Shown: positions 25,635-35,412 of the stretch, in pieces
Position numbering within the stretch: the first letter of the stretch is position 1
Layout: every line of letters begins with the position of its first letter
NCBI RefSeq assembly: GCF_000392615.1
Contig: NZ_KB933398.1
Location: forward strand, 3,333,705 to 3,397,704
DNA: 64,000 bases
From: Lysinibacillus sphaericus OT4b.31
Lineage (GTDB): Bacteria > Bacillota > Bacilli > Bacillales_A > Planococcaceae
Reading direction: 5' to 3'
Position numbers and translations under genes: made by a program
The notes under the pieces: model-generated
The model's input: only the letters and a program-made list of their open reading frames with translations
Database searches by the model: none
Told to the model about the DNA's origin: nothing

Positions 25635-25762
25635 GCATACTAAACTGCTTCGTTAGTAAAAAAGCGTTTCAATTTGTTATAAAAACGCACCCGTTACTTT
25701 AATAACTAATCTTACGAATAACTCCCTTGTAAAAGCAGAAAATATGGTGAGGTGATTAGAAT

Positions 25763-26548
25763 ATGTTAAAAACAAAGATTGGTTATATTATTTGTTTTTC
25801 GATTATTATAAGCTTATTTGTTTACAGTAAGTCCATAAATACAAAAGCGATGGAGTTATCCTTCTCGCAATCGAATAGTGATAAAAGTGAACATAAACGA
25901 ATTCAGGAATTGGAACAACGTTTAGATAGCCTCGAACCACCTGAACCTACCACTATTCTTGACTCACCTTTCCCATTTAAAAAAGGAACAGAGGTGCATT
26001 TCCCTACCGATGTCATCCCCATTTCAGAAGTGTCAAAAGAAGGAACAAAAATTCCTTTCAAAGTAATAAAAAGCGAACCGAACTACATTAGACCAATATA
26101 TGAAGAACAATGGCATAGCACATATGGGGGTGGGAGATGGAGCTATATTCCTTCTCGAATACACTATGCTCTTCACCGCATATTCCCTTTTTATGCCATC
26201 GGGATTTCTGCTGAATTTAATTTTCAACAGGAAGTAGGTATTGTTTTTCCTACTGATATAAATGAAACAGACCTTGACCTGTATATAGTTGTTTTTCAAA
26301 CAAATATCACAGATGTTTATACAAAAGGAAATCAAGTTGTTGTTGTTGGGACACCTAAACGAACAGGAGTAGAAGTTATAAACATTAAAACAGCAAATAT
26401 ACACCCGAGTAATAAGGAGAAGTTTTTGTTAATTCAGTTAGCAACTAATGGAGCTGAACTTGATTATTCTTTAATTAGTTATCAACCACCCGATTATTGG
26501 TTAAAGCAAAAACAAAGAAATGAACGTGAAAAATCTAAAAAAGAGTGA
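25763..26548 (+). CDS. Secreted or membrane-anchored hypothetical protein
   Basis: The protein has 261 residues. An N-terminal hydrophobic segment (GYIICFSIIISLFVYS) acts as a signal or anchor. A short predicted coiled coil (HKRIQELEQRLDSLEPPEP) follows, then a beta-rich extracellular domain with aromatic patches (YGGGRWSYIPSRIHYALHRIF). ATG follows GAGGTGATTAGAAT. No family is recognised. A hairpin (GCCTTATCAA / TTGATAAGGC) follows the stop. Confidence 0.65.
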   Translation: MLKTKIGYIICFSIIISLFVYSKSINTKAMELSFSQSNSDKSEHKRIQELEQRLDSLEPPEPTTILDSPFPFKKGTEVHFPTDVIPISEVSKEGTKIPFKVIKSEPNYIRPIYEEQWHSTYGGGRWSYIPSRIHYALHRIFPFYAIGISAEFNFQQEVGIVFPTDINETDLDLYIVVFQTNITDVYTKGNQVVVVGTPKRTGVEVINIKTANIHPSNKEKFLLIQLATNGAELDYSLISYQPPDYWLKQKQRNEREKSKKE

Positions 26549-26759
26549 GCCTTTGCCTTATCAAGTAAGTTGATAAGGCAAAGTCATTATAGGTTATTCC
26601 ACTTTCACGTAAGGTTGTGTAATCCTTAAAAAAAGTTGAATTATCGTAAATATTTTGCTTCATTTTTTTACTTCCCCGTACAGTTTGATTTTGGACAAAA
26701 ATCACGTCAAAAGTGAAAAAGTGAGCATTGAAGATGAAAGCAGTGATTAGCGTAACTTT

Positions 26760-27872
26760 CTATACGCGTATCATGTATTCTGCATAAATACTCTTGATAT
26801 TATCTGGCACTGGCACGCCTAACTCTTCCTGTAACTTTTGCTGGATCATATCAAAACATTGTGTACAATCTTGTTTTTTATTTTTCTCGATTAAAAATTG
26901 CAAGAGCAAAAACATGTATTGCTCATTAAATTCATCGAGCTCTAGCATTTTTTGTAGGCAATTTAGTTTTAGTAATGGATTAATTTCATTCGTATGGGCG
27001 ATATACATTTCTAATAAATGTAATACGCTGTGTTTTAAGCGAAGTTGTATTTGAATCGCCCAATGATATTCTTCCTCCGCTAAAAAATCATCTTCATAGC
27101 AATTTAATAATTGTTGCATTGCTTGTTCATCATAATGCTCTCTTTCTAACAACTGTACTAGTTTCTCATAATCACTATCAATTTCGATATTTAATTGATA
27201 GTGATTATTTACTAATAGAATCGGATTTTCACTACCATTTTGCTTCAAAATTTTGCGTAATTGATAGATGGATGTATGTAAATTAGCCCCAGCTTTCTCT
27301 AGCTCTGCTTCTGGCCATAATTCTTCCATAATTACAGTATTTAATAGCGGCTTATTCCGATTAAACCATAAATATAAAAACAATTCCTTTACTTTTCTTG
27401 TACGCCATTTCACAATTTGCTGTTGGACATCTAATAGACGAAAGCTACCAAAAGTATGTGCGTACATATGTAATTCTTTTTTTTTAGATTGCATTTCTTG
27501 CCGTAGACTAAATACTTGCTGTGCTTTTGTCACTGCCTTCAATAAACGGTTTTCTCGAACTGGCTTTAATAAATAATCTGTTGCTTCTACGTCAAAAGCA
27601 TCTACAGCAAACTTCGCATGGGCTGTCACAAAAATAATTTGCATACTTGGATATTTAACTAGTAACTTTTTGGCAACTTGCAACCCATGAACGTCAATCA
27701 TCTCCATATCTAAAAAAACGACATCTACTCGTTCTTTTTCAAAAAGAGCAAATGCATCCCTTACATTTGTATACGTACCTTTAATGCAAAACGTAAATTG
27801 TGTAAGCTTTTCTAGCATAATTCTTAACACATCTATTGCCATTTTTTCATCATCAATTATGACTATATTCAC
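26760..27872 (-). CDS. Response regulator with winged helix and BTAD domain
   Basis: This 370-residue protein has an N-terminal receiver domain (acidic pair D7-D8, phospho-acceptor D55 in VVFLDME, T83, K103 in LLKPV). A winged-helix DNA-binding domain of the OmpR/SARP type follows (about residues 140-225, including LWFNRNKPLLNTVIMEELWP), then a helical bacterial transcriptional activation domain (about 240-370). The GTG start overlaps the stop of the upstream kinase by one base, so the two form a coupled two-component pair. Such SARP-like response regulators activate target operons; the targets here are unknown. Confidence 0.9.
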   Translation of the reverse strand: MNIVIIDDEKMAIDVLRIMLEKLTQFTFCIKGTYTNVRDAFALFEKERVDVVFLDMEMIDVHGLQVAKKLLVKYPSMQIIFVTAHAKFAVDAFDVEATDYLLKPVRENRLLKAVTKAQQVFSLRQEMQSKKKELHMYAHTFGSFRLLDVQQQIVKWRTRKVKELFLYLWFNRNKPLLNTVIMEELWPEAELEKAGANLHTSIYQLRKILKQNGSENPILLVNNHYQLNIEIDSDYEKLVQLLEREHYDEQAMQQLLNCYEDDFLAEEEYHWAIQIQLRLKHSVLHLLEMYIAHTNEINPLLKLNCLQKMLELDEFNEQYMFLLLQFLIEKNKKQDCTQCFDMIQQKLQEELGVPVPDNIKSIYAEYMIRV

Positions 27873-30800
27873 TATGCATCACCTTCTGGTAATAGAATAA
27901 TAACAGTAGTTCCTTTACCTTCTTCACTATATATACGCAAACTGGCATTTCTAATAAGCTTAAATTTTTTCAACGGATTCGTAAATCCAATACGTGAGTT
28001 TTCTTCATTTACTAATCGTTGCAACTTTTCTTCTGAGATACCGACCCCATTATCATAAATTTTAATACGTATAAATTGACCTTCTCGTTGCACACTCACC
28101 TCAATAGTACCACCTTCTTTTTTCTTCGAAATCCCGTGAAAAACTGCATTTTCAACTATAGGCTGAATTGATAATGCTGGAATCAAAGATTGAATGGACT
28201 CATCAATATCATATGCAACTGTAAGACGATCACCAAAGCGCATTTTTTCAATATAGAGATATGCTTTTACAAGGTCTATTTCATCTTCTATAGAAACCAT
28301 GCTGTTACGATAATGGACATTCAGCTTGGCACGGAAATAGGTTGCTAAACTGTATAACGCCTCTCGTGTATTTTCTATATCTGTATAGCTTAAGCCGATA
28401 ATCGTATTAAGTGTATTGTAGACAAAATGAGGAGTTACTTGCGCATATAAATAATTCATTTCATCCTCAATCGCATCAATGGAAGATTGTCGAACTGCTA
28501 GTAATGATTGAATACGCACTAGTAATTCATCCATCGCAATCGGTTTTGGCAGATAATCATTTGCCCCAACCTGTAAAGATAACACTAAATCTGAATGCTG
28601 CATAATTGCTGTTAAAACAATAATCGGTAATTCCAACGTATCGTATTGTTTTCGTACTTGTTTGCATAATTCATAGCCTGACATACCATTCATCATTAAG
28701 TCGACTAACATGCAATCTACTTTATGTTTCTTTATATAACCCATCGCATCAAACCCATTATCTACCCCAATAACGGTATAGCCTTTTTGAATTAATGCGT
28801 CCACTAGTACTTTTATATTCACATGATCATCATCAACAACGAGTATGGTTTTGTCATTACCTTTATGCAATAAGGGTAAATCTAGCTGTAGTATAGTATT
28901 TTCTGCTCGATTGCCCATCTGTTGTTGTGTTTCAATATCTAGTTTTTCGAGTGTGGCAAGTGGCACCGTAAAAGTAAAAATTGTTCCAACACCTAATGTA
29001 CTTGTTACATGAATTTCCCCATTTAACTGTTCTACTATATTTTTTGAGATACTTAATCCTAACCCAAGTCCCCCACTATTTTTACCTTTCTTTACTTGAT
29101 AAAAGGAATTAAAAATTCGATCTAAGTCTTGTGACGGTATACCAATTCCAGTATCGCTTACTTGTATTTCCATATAATCATTACGTACACTAGCTAAGAC
29201 TGTAATTTGTCCATGTTTTGTATGTTGCAGAGCATTATAGAGTAAATTATAAAGCACTTGTTTCAATCGTAATTCATCTGTATACATATGGGGTAAATTA
29301 GAATCTACTACACTCATTAATCTTATGGATGTATCACTCGACATTAAACTACGAATTTCCTCAATTACTTCATTAATTACGCTTATCGGAACAACACGAG
29401 GGATAACACGAACTTCTCCGGTCATATGATTCGAAGAAATCAATAAATCCTCTACTAAATAACCTAAACGTTGTGCGACATTATGTATTAAAATGACATT
29501 TTCTTGTTGCTCACGCTTTAAAGGTCCTTGTACACCTTCCATTAACGATTTGGATATATTTAAAATACCATTTAAAGGCGTACGTAATTCATGAGACGTT
29601 TTCAATAAAAACTCATCCTTCATTTGATTATGCATCAATAGCTCTTCCGATAACGCTTGAACTTTCTTAAAAGATGTATTTGCTCGGAAACTAAGCAGAG
29701 ATGCAAAACTATATAGTGTAAAAATAAACAATAATTGTTCACTATAAACCATAGGTATATCAAAAATGTAATACATTACTATTAAAAAAGTATAACAAGT
29801 AAGAGATACTAAAAGAATTAGAATATAACGTGAACCTTCTACACCTTTCATAAGCACACGTAATAGCACAAACACATTATAAAGCCCAACAGGAATAAAA
29901 ATTACTGCAAAGATTATTTGTGAAAGAACTAGATTTTCTACTGGTATAATCATACTATTTTTTGTAATCGGGTTGTAAATCCCATAGATAAAAAAAAGGA
30001 AACCTAATAAAATACTAATAATATAAATTGCTTTTTTCCTCATAAACTCCGGATACAAATAATAGAGAAAAAATGCTAAACAAGCATCGACAAGTGGTAA
30101 AATCCCTAATTGCAAACGCAATTGTTCATTTATATTTAAATAAGGAAAAATAAGTAAAAATATTTTTTCATTAGTAAACGACATGTACAGTCCGAATAAT
30201 ATAGTGAATAACCCCAAAAACAATTCTTCTTTACGTTTCCGATTTTGACTATACGATATAATATAAATCGCACCGAATACAATATAACCAATACATACAA
30301 ACGATTCTGCTAAAATTTTCATGCTAAAATCTCTTTGAATAGCTTCCTTTGTTCCAAACTCAATAGGAAAAGTTATACCAGATTTTGGATAATTATAATT
30401 TCCGACATGAATTACAATATCAAGCATTTGATTCTCACTTTTTGCAAACACCGTATATTTATCATCATTTTCGAACTTAAAGTCCTTTAAGGTTTCACTC
30501 GGATTCCCCATACTACCTACAACTTCTCCATTTATGAAAACACAGTTAGATTGGCGAATTGAACGAATGTATAATCCATATTCCCCTTCAATTGGTACAT
30601 TTATCTTAACATGATATGTTCCTACAGTAAGTCCTTCCTCATTTGGTTCTACAAAACTATTCCAGGTAGACGGAACCCCAATTGGTATTTTCTTGCTCTC
30701 ATACGCATCAAATGAATCACTTGACGATATTAAGATATTTGGATAGAACGACCATTCTCCATCCAATTTTAAAATAGTATTTTCTTGTAGTTCTTTTTCT

Positions 30801-30928
30801 TCAATTGTAACTATCCCATTCTGCGCAATCCGCTGACTACTACTAACAAAATAATCTCCATTGCCAACAAAAAATACGATAATAAATAGCATGATAATGG
30901 TCACAGTAATGCTAATATTTTTTTTCAC
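27872..30928 (-). CDS. Hybrid sensor kinase: 7TMR-DISM, HisKA kinase, receiver, and second LytS-type kinase
   Basis: The protein is about 1018 residues. After one N-terminal helix comes an extracellular jelly-roll of the 7TMR-DISM type (LDGEWSFYPN, YGLYIRSIRQSNCVFING), then seven membrane helices (about residues 205-410). Next are a HisKA dimerisation domain with TSHELRTPLNG, a HATPase with GGLGLGLSISKNIVEQ, and a receiver (VVDDDHVNIKVL, LVDLMMNGMSG). It ends in a second kinase module of LytS type (TPHFVYNTLNTI plus an ATPase with IVENAVFHG and GVGISEEKL). The GTG at 30928 has AGGGGAGG seven bases before it; the longer frame overlaps that site. Carbohydrate-like ligands are suspected from the DISM domain, by family analogy. 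Confidence 0.9.
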   Translation of the reverse strand: MKKNISITVTIIMLFIIVFFVGNGDYFVSSSQRIAQNGIVTIEEKELQENTILKLDGEWSFYPNILISSSDSFDAYESKKIPIGVPSTWNSFVEPNEEGLTVGTYHVKINVPIEGEYGLYIRSIRQSNCVFINGEVVGSMGNPSETLKDFKFENDDKYTVFAKSENQMLDIVIHVGNYNYPKSGITFPIEFGTKEAIQRDFSMKILAESFVCIGYIVFGAIYIISYSQNRKRKEELFLGLFTILFGLYMSFTNEKIFLLIFPYLNINEQLRLQLGILPLVDACLAFFLYYLYPEFMRKKAIYIISILLGFLFFIYGIYNPITKNSMIIPVENLVLSQIIFAVIFIPVGLYNVFVLLRVLMKGVEGSRYILILLVSLTCYTFLIVMYYIFDIPMVYSEQLLFIFTLYSFASLLSFRANTSFKKVQALSEELLMHNQMKDEFLLKTSHELRTPLNGILNISKSLMEGVQGPLKREQQENVILIHNVAQRLGYLVEDLLISSNHMTGEVRVIPRVVPISVINEVIEEIRSLMSSDTSIRLMSVVDSNLPHMYTDELRLKQVLYNLLYNALQHTKHGQITVLASVRNDYMEIQVSDTGIGIPSQDLDRIFNSFYQVKKGKNSGGLGLGLSISKNIVEQLNGEIHVTSTLGVGTIFTFTVPLATLEKLDIETQQQMGNRAENTILQLDLPLLHKGNDKTILVVDDDHVNIKVLVDALIQKGYTVIGVDNGFDAMGYIKKHKVDCMLVDLMMNGMSGYELCKQVRKQYDTLELPIIVLTAIMQHSDLVLSLQVGANDYLPKPIAMDELLVRIQSLLAVRQSSIDAIEDEMNYLYAQVTPHFVYNTLNTIIGLSYTDIENTREALYSLATYFRAKLNVHYRNSMVSIEDEIDLVKAYLYIEKMRFGDRLTVAYDIDESIQSLIPALSIQPIVENAVFHGISKKKEGGTIEVSVQREGQFIRIKIYDNGVGISEEKLQRLVNEENSRIGFTNPLKKFKLIRNASLRIYSEEGKGTTVIILLPEGDA

Positions 30929-31203
30929 TATCACGCCTCCCCTACTTGAACACAATTATGTATAACATCAAACTATCAGTTTGTTAGAATTAAATCCATT
31001 ATGCAATATGACTTTCACCTGTATTTCTAATATCGGTCCCCTTACGCATCCTATCATAGGTCTGTTAAACAAATTCTGAACAAAACCATATTGTAAATGC
31101 ATCGACTAGTATGGATTACTATCACTGATTTTAAGTTATTATTATCACTTTACTCTTTTTAAATATGCAAGCAGGCTAAGGAAATCCGTAGCCTGCTTGT
31201 TGT

Positions 31204-31940
31204 TTATTCAGATAACTGCTCTGCACTATCTTCATTTATATAATACGAATGATTTTTCGCTGCTTCTTCAATCTCTTTAAATGCCCAGTGCGTTGCTTTC
31301 ACATCTGGGAAGCTTGGCGTTGTAACACCGTTTAATGGACCACGTTCGAACATACGGTTCATCATAACAACTGCCTGTGCACGTGTTAAATGTTGGTCTG
31401 GCGCGAAGCTTCCGTCTTCGCGGCCATTAATGATGTCTGCGTTGCGGTTTGCCTCGATGATCCATTGTGCCCAGTGTCCATCTATATCATTAAATGTAAT
31501 GTCTACATTTTCTTGAATGTCCAGCTGTTTAAAGTTCGCTGCGACTGTTGCCATTTGTGCACGAGTGATGTTTTCACTTGCACGGAAATTGCCATTTGCA
31601 TCCCCGTTCATAATGCCTGCTTCTTTCACAAATGCTCTGGGATGACAACCTTTTTTTCGCCATCTGAATGTTCAATGAACACTGCTAGACGCTCTAAAAA
31701 TACTTTGCGCTCAGCTGGATCAGTTGAGATTGTCACACCTCTTAATGGTAGTGTTATAACGATTGGACGATTTGGCATGTTCGTTTCAATAGTCATTAGA
31801 CGTGCTACTACGCGTACATCATTGCTTTGTAGTGTCTCACGTACGACATTTTCCACTCTTGCGCGCTCTTCAATCGCATTGCGCTCGCTCTCCTTTTTCA
31901 CAGGTACTCTAAGCGGAAGTAGAAGTTGTCCTTGATTAAA
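31204..31940 (-). pseudogene. S-layer homology (SLH) protein remnant
   Basis: The frame 31204-31629 encodes SLH repeats (GIMNGDANGNFRASENITRAQMA; GREDGSFAPDQHLTRAQAVVMMNRMFERG; FPDVKATHWAFKEIEEAAK). These anchor proteins to secondary cell-wall polymer. The preceding frame (to about 31940) holds a fragment of the beta-rich region typical of Lysinibacillus SLH proteins (ITLPLRGVTISTDPAERK, VFIEHSDGEKKVV). It ends out of frame with the SLH part. The signal peptide and most of the ectodomain are missing, so this is a deletion and frameshift product. Confidence 0.75.
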
Positions 31941-31965
31941 TATATTAAAGAATTTCTCGTAAAAT

Positions 31966-32016
31966 AAAGGAACCCTGTAGCTTATCGCAAATTCTCCGAT
32001 GTGCTACAGGGTTCTC
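31966..32016 (-). terminator. Terminator of the chemotaxis receptor gene
   Basis: The arms AACCCTGTAGC / GCTACAGGGTT are followed by CCTTTATTTTA on the minus strand. Confidence 0.75.
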
Positions 32017-32123
32017 TACGTATTATAATATAATATCTAAAATAACTTCCTTTCTCATCCTATGTACCATCACTTGTGGTACGGTTCACCGTAACTAGTC
32101 TAAGTGCGGTTTTAACTAGTAAC

Positions 32124-33938
32124 CTACTTTACACGGAAACGGTCAACACTCTGTTTCAATTCATCCGCCAGCCCATAAAGCATAGCTGCAAAACTGGCTA
32201 CCTCTTGCATGGCTGCAAGTTGTTCTTCTGATGAAGCGGCGATGTGAGCGGAGTCGGCTGAAGATGAATCTGCGATACCCTCCAGCACTGTTAGTGAAGC
32301 CGCAACTAACTCACTTCCTGATGACAGTTGTTCCGAAGCAGCAGATACTTCGTCAATCTGATCGGACACTTTCTGTATCGACTCCACGATCGAACTAAAT
32401 GTTTGCCCTGCCTTATTCGCAATGTGTGTACCTGCCTGGGCTTCTGTCATTGATTTATCCAAAGAAACCACTGTTTTACTCGTGTGATCGCTGATGCCTT
32501 GGAGTATGTCAGTTATTTTCTCCGAAGAGATTTTGGACCGTTCAGCGAGTAAACGAATTTCTTGAGCCACAACGGCAAAACCTTTACCATGCTCACCTGC
32601 TCGCGATGCCTCAATCGATGCGTTAAGTGCAAGCAAATTGGTCTGATTAGCAATGCTACCTATTAATGTAACCATTTCACTAACTTGATCGCTTAATTTC
32701 TTCAGTCCATGGATTGCTTCGACCGATGTTTTCAAGTTTTGTTCAATTGTGCTCATTTGAGCAACTGTTGTTTCTATATCCTTCAATCCTGCATTTGCGC
32801 TATCTGCTGTAACCGAAGCCAATTCTGAGACGACGGAGGATGCATCTACGATTCTATGAATACCCATTCCCATTTCCTTCATTGATTGTTGACACTCATT
32901 AGTATGACGAAGTTGTTCATCGAGCCCAACAGCAATGTTTTGAATGGCACCTGTGATTTCTTGTGTAGCTGCTTCGGTCTGGGCAGCGCTTTCTTGCAAT
33001 TGAGAAGAAGATACAGCAACTTCATTCGAAGAATTTTGTATGTTATGGGTCAATACCCGAAGTCCGCTAATCATCTGATTAAATGAACTTGCAGCCTTAC
33101 CAATCTCATTATGGTTCAGTACAGGAATTTCAACGGTTAAATCGCCTTTCGAAGCATGTTCAGACACTTCAGCTAAACGTGCAAGCGGGCGCAACATTTT
33201 ACGAAGAATGAATACAACCAACCCGATTAACATAAGTACAAAAAAAATACCAACCGTGATATTCGTCCATAGAATCCGTTGAAGTTCCTTTTTAACAATC
33301 CCGTAATCGAAATCGACACCGAACAACGCAACTGGTTTCCCGCTTCCGTCATTAATCGGCGCTAAATACGAGATGAAAGTTCCACCTTCATCAGTGTAAA
33401 CATCAGTTAATGTGCTACCGTTTCTCATTGCATCTTCGTAACTTTTAAGAAATTCCGAATCTATTTCATATAACGTACCTAACTCTTCAGCATATTCAAC
33501 TGGATCCCGTCCATATTCTGAGTTATATAAGTATTCTTTGTCATCCTTCTTGATAATGTCCGGTGTTAATAAATAGACATCCACTACCATATGATTGGAG
33601 TTCATAGAATTCAAAATATTGGGGAGTTCCTCGAATGGTTTTCCCTCCAATGGTTGATGCTCAAGAATTGTCTTCGTTGCTTCGGCAACAAGAGGTTCAT
33701 TTTGTTGAGTTATGGATTTGAATACTTTTCCATATTCATCAAATTGGCGAAAATACGCCCCACGTTGATCGCGTATGGACAGGGAAATCATTAATCCGAT
33801 TACGATAATTATGAGGGCGGAGAGAAATAACGAGCTCGTAAATACTAAACTTCTAGATTTTGCTTTTTTAGAGCGATTAGTTGTCCTCCTGGTATTTAAT
33901 AATTTTTTTCTTCCAATCAAGGGAAAACCCATTTTCAT
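32124..33938 (-). CDS. Methyl-accepting chemotaxis protein
   Basis: The protein is about 600 residues. It has a basic cytoplasmic start, a first membrane helix (about 33-55), an extracellular sensing region of about 145 residues with LAPINDGSGKPVALFGVDFD (Cache-like), a second helix (about 208-230), a HAMP domain (RPLARLAEVSEHASKGDLTVEIP) and a long signalling coiled coil with IGSIANQTNLLALNASIEASRAGEHGKGFAVVAQEIRLLAERS. It transmits ligand binding to CheA/CheW. Two ATGs lie two codons apart; the second (33932) has the better distance to AGAAGGTG. The ligand is unknown. Confidence 0.95.
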   Translation of the reverse strand: MKMGFPLIGRKKLLNTRRTTNRSKKAKSRSLVFTSSLFLSALIIIVIGLMISLSIRDQRGAYFRQFDEYGKVFKSITQQNEPLVAEATKTILEHQPLEGKPFEELPNILNSMNSNHMVVDVYLLTPDIIKKDDKEYLYNSEYGRDPVEYAEELGTLYEIDSEFLKSYEDAMRNGSTLTDVYTDEGGTFISYLAPINDGSGKPVALFGVDFDYGIVKKELQRILWTNITVGIFFVLMLIGLVVFILRKMLRPLARLAEVSEHASKGDLTVEIPVLNHNEIGKAASSFNQMISGLRVLTHNIQNSSNEVAVSSSQLQESAAQTEAATQEITGAIQNIAVGLDEQLRHTNECQQSMKEMGMGIHRIVDASSVVSELASVTADSANAGLKDIETTVAQMSTIEQNLKTSVEAIHGLKKLSDQVSEMVTLIGSIANQTNLLALNASIEASRAGEHGKGFAVVAQEIRLLAERSKISSEKITDILQGISDHTSKTVVSLDKSMTEAQAGTHIANKAGQTFSSIVESIQKVSDQIDEVSAASEQLSSGSELVAASLTVLEGIADSSSADSAHIAASSEEQLAAMQEVASFAAMLYGLADELKQSVDRFRVK

Positions 33939-34490
33939 TACACCTTCTATTTTAGCTTTTATCTATAATAATACACATAGTTGCGATTAGATTCCCACTT
34001 CACGCAAATATTGTAATCCTTTTTATTGTGGTTGAGGGCTTAATATTCATAGTAATACACTGTTTCAAATCAACCAGTTATACATAAATTATACAATTAT
34101 AAAATATTTGGAGCAAAGTTTTTTTTACTTCTCCCTTTATCCCTCGTATGTTCATCAAAGTTAGCAGCAAAGGTTATTGAGCTATATTAGAAAATAATTT
34201 AAATTTTCTTTACTTGAATTTTCGCTGTCGGAAAGAGCCAGGGTTTTCTATGATTGTCCTTAAATTTAATAATTCTAAACCATTTCTGAAATCCCTGTCT
34301 TAATAATAATTATGTTTTTTGGCTTTAAGTCTTCTATATCTTCTATTTGCTACTCCGAAAAAATCAAGTAACTAACAATGTAAAGCAGCAAAGAGTTTTT
34401 CTAGTAATTAACACAATCAGGAAAACTTAGTAAAAGATGTTTACAAACAACTTAAAGATAGATATACTTACAAAGCAAACAAAAAATTCT
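33939..34490. other. AT-rich intergenic DNA
   Basis: About 550 bp without an ORF, repeat or signal that I can support. Confidence 0.4.
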
Positions 34491-34507
34491 TAAGGAGGTC
34501 GAATGAA

Positions 34508-34600
34508 ATGATCGTTATCGTTAAATTGATGTCATTGGTAGTTACAACTTCAGTAAAAATGAAAATCACACATTCGACCAGATCGGAATGGATCGCTTAA
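34508..34600 (+). CDS. Possible 30-residue peptide
   Basis: AAGGAGGTCGAATGAA precedes an ATG opening a 30-codon ORF. The product has a hydrophobic N-terminal half (MIVIVKLMSLVVTTSVKMK) and a basic end. Two hairpin terminators follow. It may be the small upstream partner of the YrzI-type gene. It could also be a leader peptide. Confidence 0.4.
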   Translation: MIVIVKLMSLVVTTSVKMKITHSTRSEWIA

Positions 34601-34625
34601 GGTTTTTTTGTAATTAAGCATACCC

Positions 34626-34662
34626 ATACCGCAGGGAGAAGTGTGCCCCTGCGGTATTTTTG
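34626..34662 (+). terminator. Strong hairpin ATACCGCAGGG / CCCTGCGGTAT
   Basis: A perfect 11-bp inverted repeat followed by TTTTGTG, after the 30-residue ORF. Confidence 0.85.
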
Positions 34663-34674
34663 TGCCTTTTTTCA

Positions 34675-34704
34675 CCGTAGGGGAGTCTCTCTACGGTTTT
34701 TTTC
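34675..34704 (+). terminator. Second hairpin CCGTAG / CTACGG with T-run
   Basis: An inverted repeat followed by TTTTTTTC, only 13 bp after the previous terminator and upstream of the YrzI-type ORF. Confidence 0.75.
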
Positions 34705-34737
34705 ATTTTTCATGGTAATTTAAGGAGGTGATAATAA

Positions 34738-34884
34738 ATGATATTAAACATTTTTGCTCTCACGATAACTATTACAAAACGTGAGATCTCTCTTGAGAAA
34801 GCACTTCATAATGAAAATGCGAAAAAAATCTTTGAGGAGAACCGAAGAAAAGTAGAAAATTATATTCGTATTCGTCTATATTAA
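34738..34884 (+). CDS. YrzI-family small protein
   Basis: The ORF encodes 48 residues. TTAAGGAGGTGATAATAA precedes the ATG. The sequence fits the YrzI-type tiny proteins of Bacillales: hydrophobic start MILNIFALTITITKRE-S, then a charged helix (LEKALHNE) and KKIFEENRRKVE. The family is annotated as probable sporulation proteins with unknown molecular role. It stands in a cluster of very small ORFs separated by strong terminators. Confidence 0.75.
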   Translation: MILNIFALTITITKREISLEKALHNENAKKIFEENRRKVENYIRIRLY

Positions 34885-34921
34885 TTTTGTTAATTAAAAA
34901 ACATGAAAGGTGGGAATTGAA

Positions 34922-34987
34922 ATGATTTATATGATCAAAAGACATCATGCAGTTTTATGGGTGGAGAAAGACACAGCCACCAGATGA
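34922..34987 (+). CDS. Possible 21-residue peptide downstream of the YrzI gene
   Basis: A GAAAGGTGGGAATTGA ribosome site precedes an ATG with 21 codons (basic, with Trp and His). YrzI-type genes can occur in tandem with other tiny ORFs, but this one cannot be verified from sequence alone. Confidence 0.3.
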   Translation: MIYMIKRHHAVLWVEKDTATR

Positions 34988-35039
34988 AGTAATATAAAGT
35001 GACAATATAGCTATTTAATTTTATAATCTCAGTAAAGCT

Positions 35040-35066
35040 AACCCGTTCTAATCTAGGACGGGTTGC
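35040..35066 (+). terminator. Hairpin AACCCGT / ACGGGTT after the small-ORF cluster
   Basis: An inverted repeat with a short loop; the following T-run is weak. Confidence 0.5.
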
Positions 35067-35412
35067 TTCAGGAGGTATTTTGCACTTTTTTAAGCGATAT
35101 TTTACACATACAAAATGATGTAGTTTAAGAAAATGCGGAATTACAATGTTAGGGAAATTCTAATTCTAAAAAGCGTAATTCCTTAAAATTGAATTTGGCA
35201 ATTTTTAGATTAATTCCATTATTCTGCCCCGTTAGCCATCCATGTAGCGCAAAAACAACGCCCGATTGTTGAAGATCATGATAATGATTCCTACCTTAGC
35301 TTGTTAAACTTACACTCCCCGTTAGAAAAAGTGAAATTCATAACAAACACTTCACAATAATTAGTTCTGGATACTTTAGGAAATAGAACTATTATAAAAT
35401 TAATTAAGTTTA
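35067..35412. other. Intergenic DNA before the HEAT-repeat gene
   Basis: No supported feature. Confidence 0.3.
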
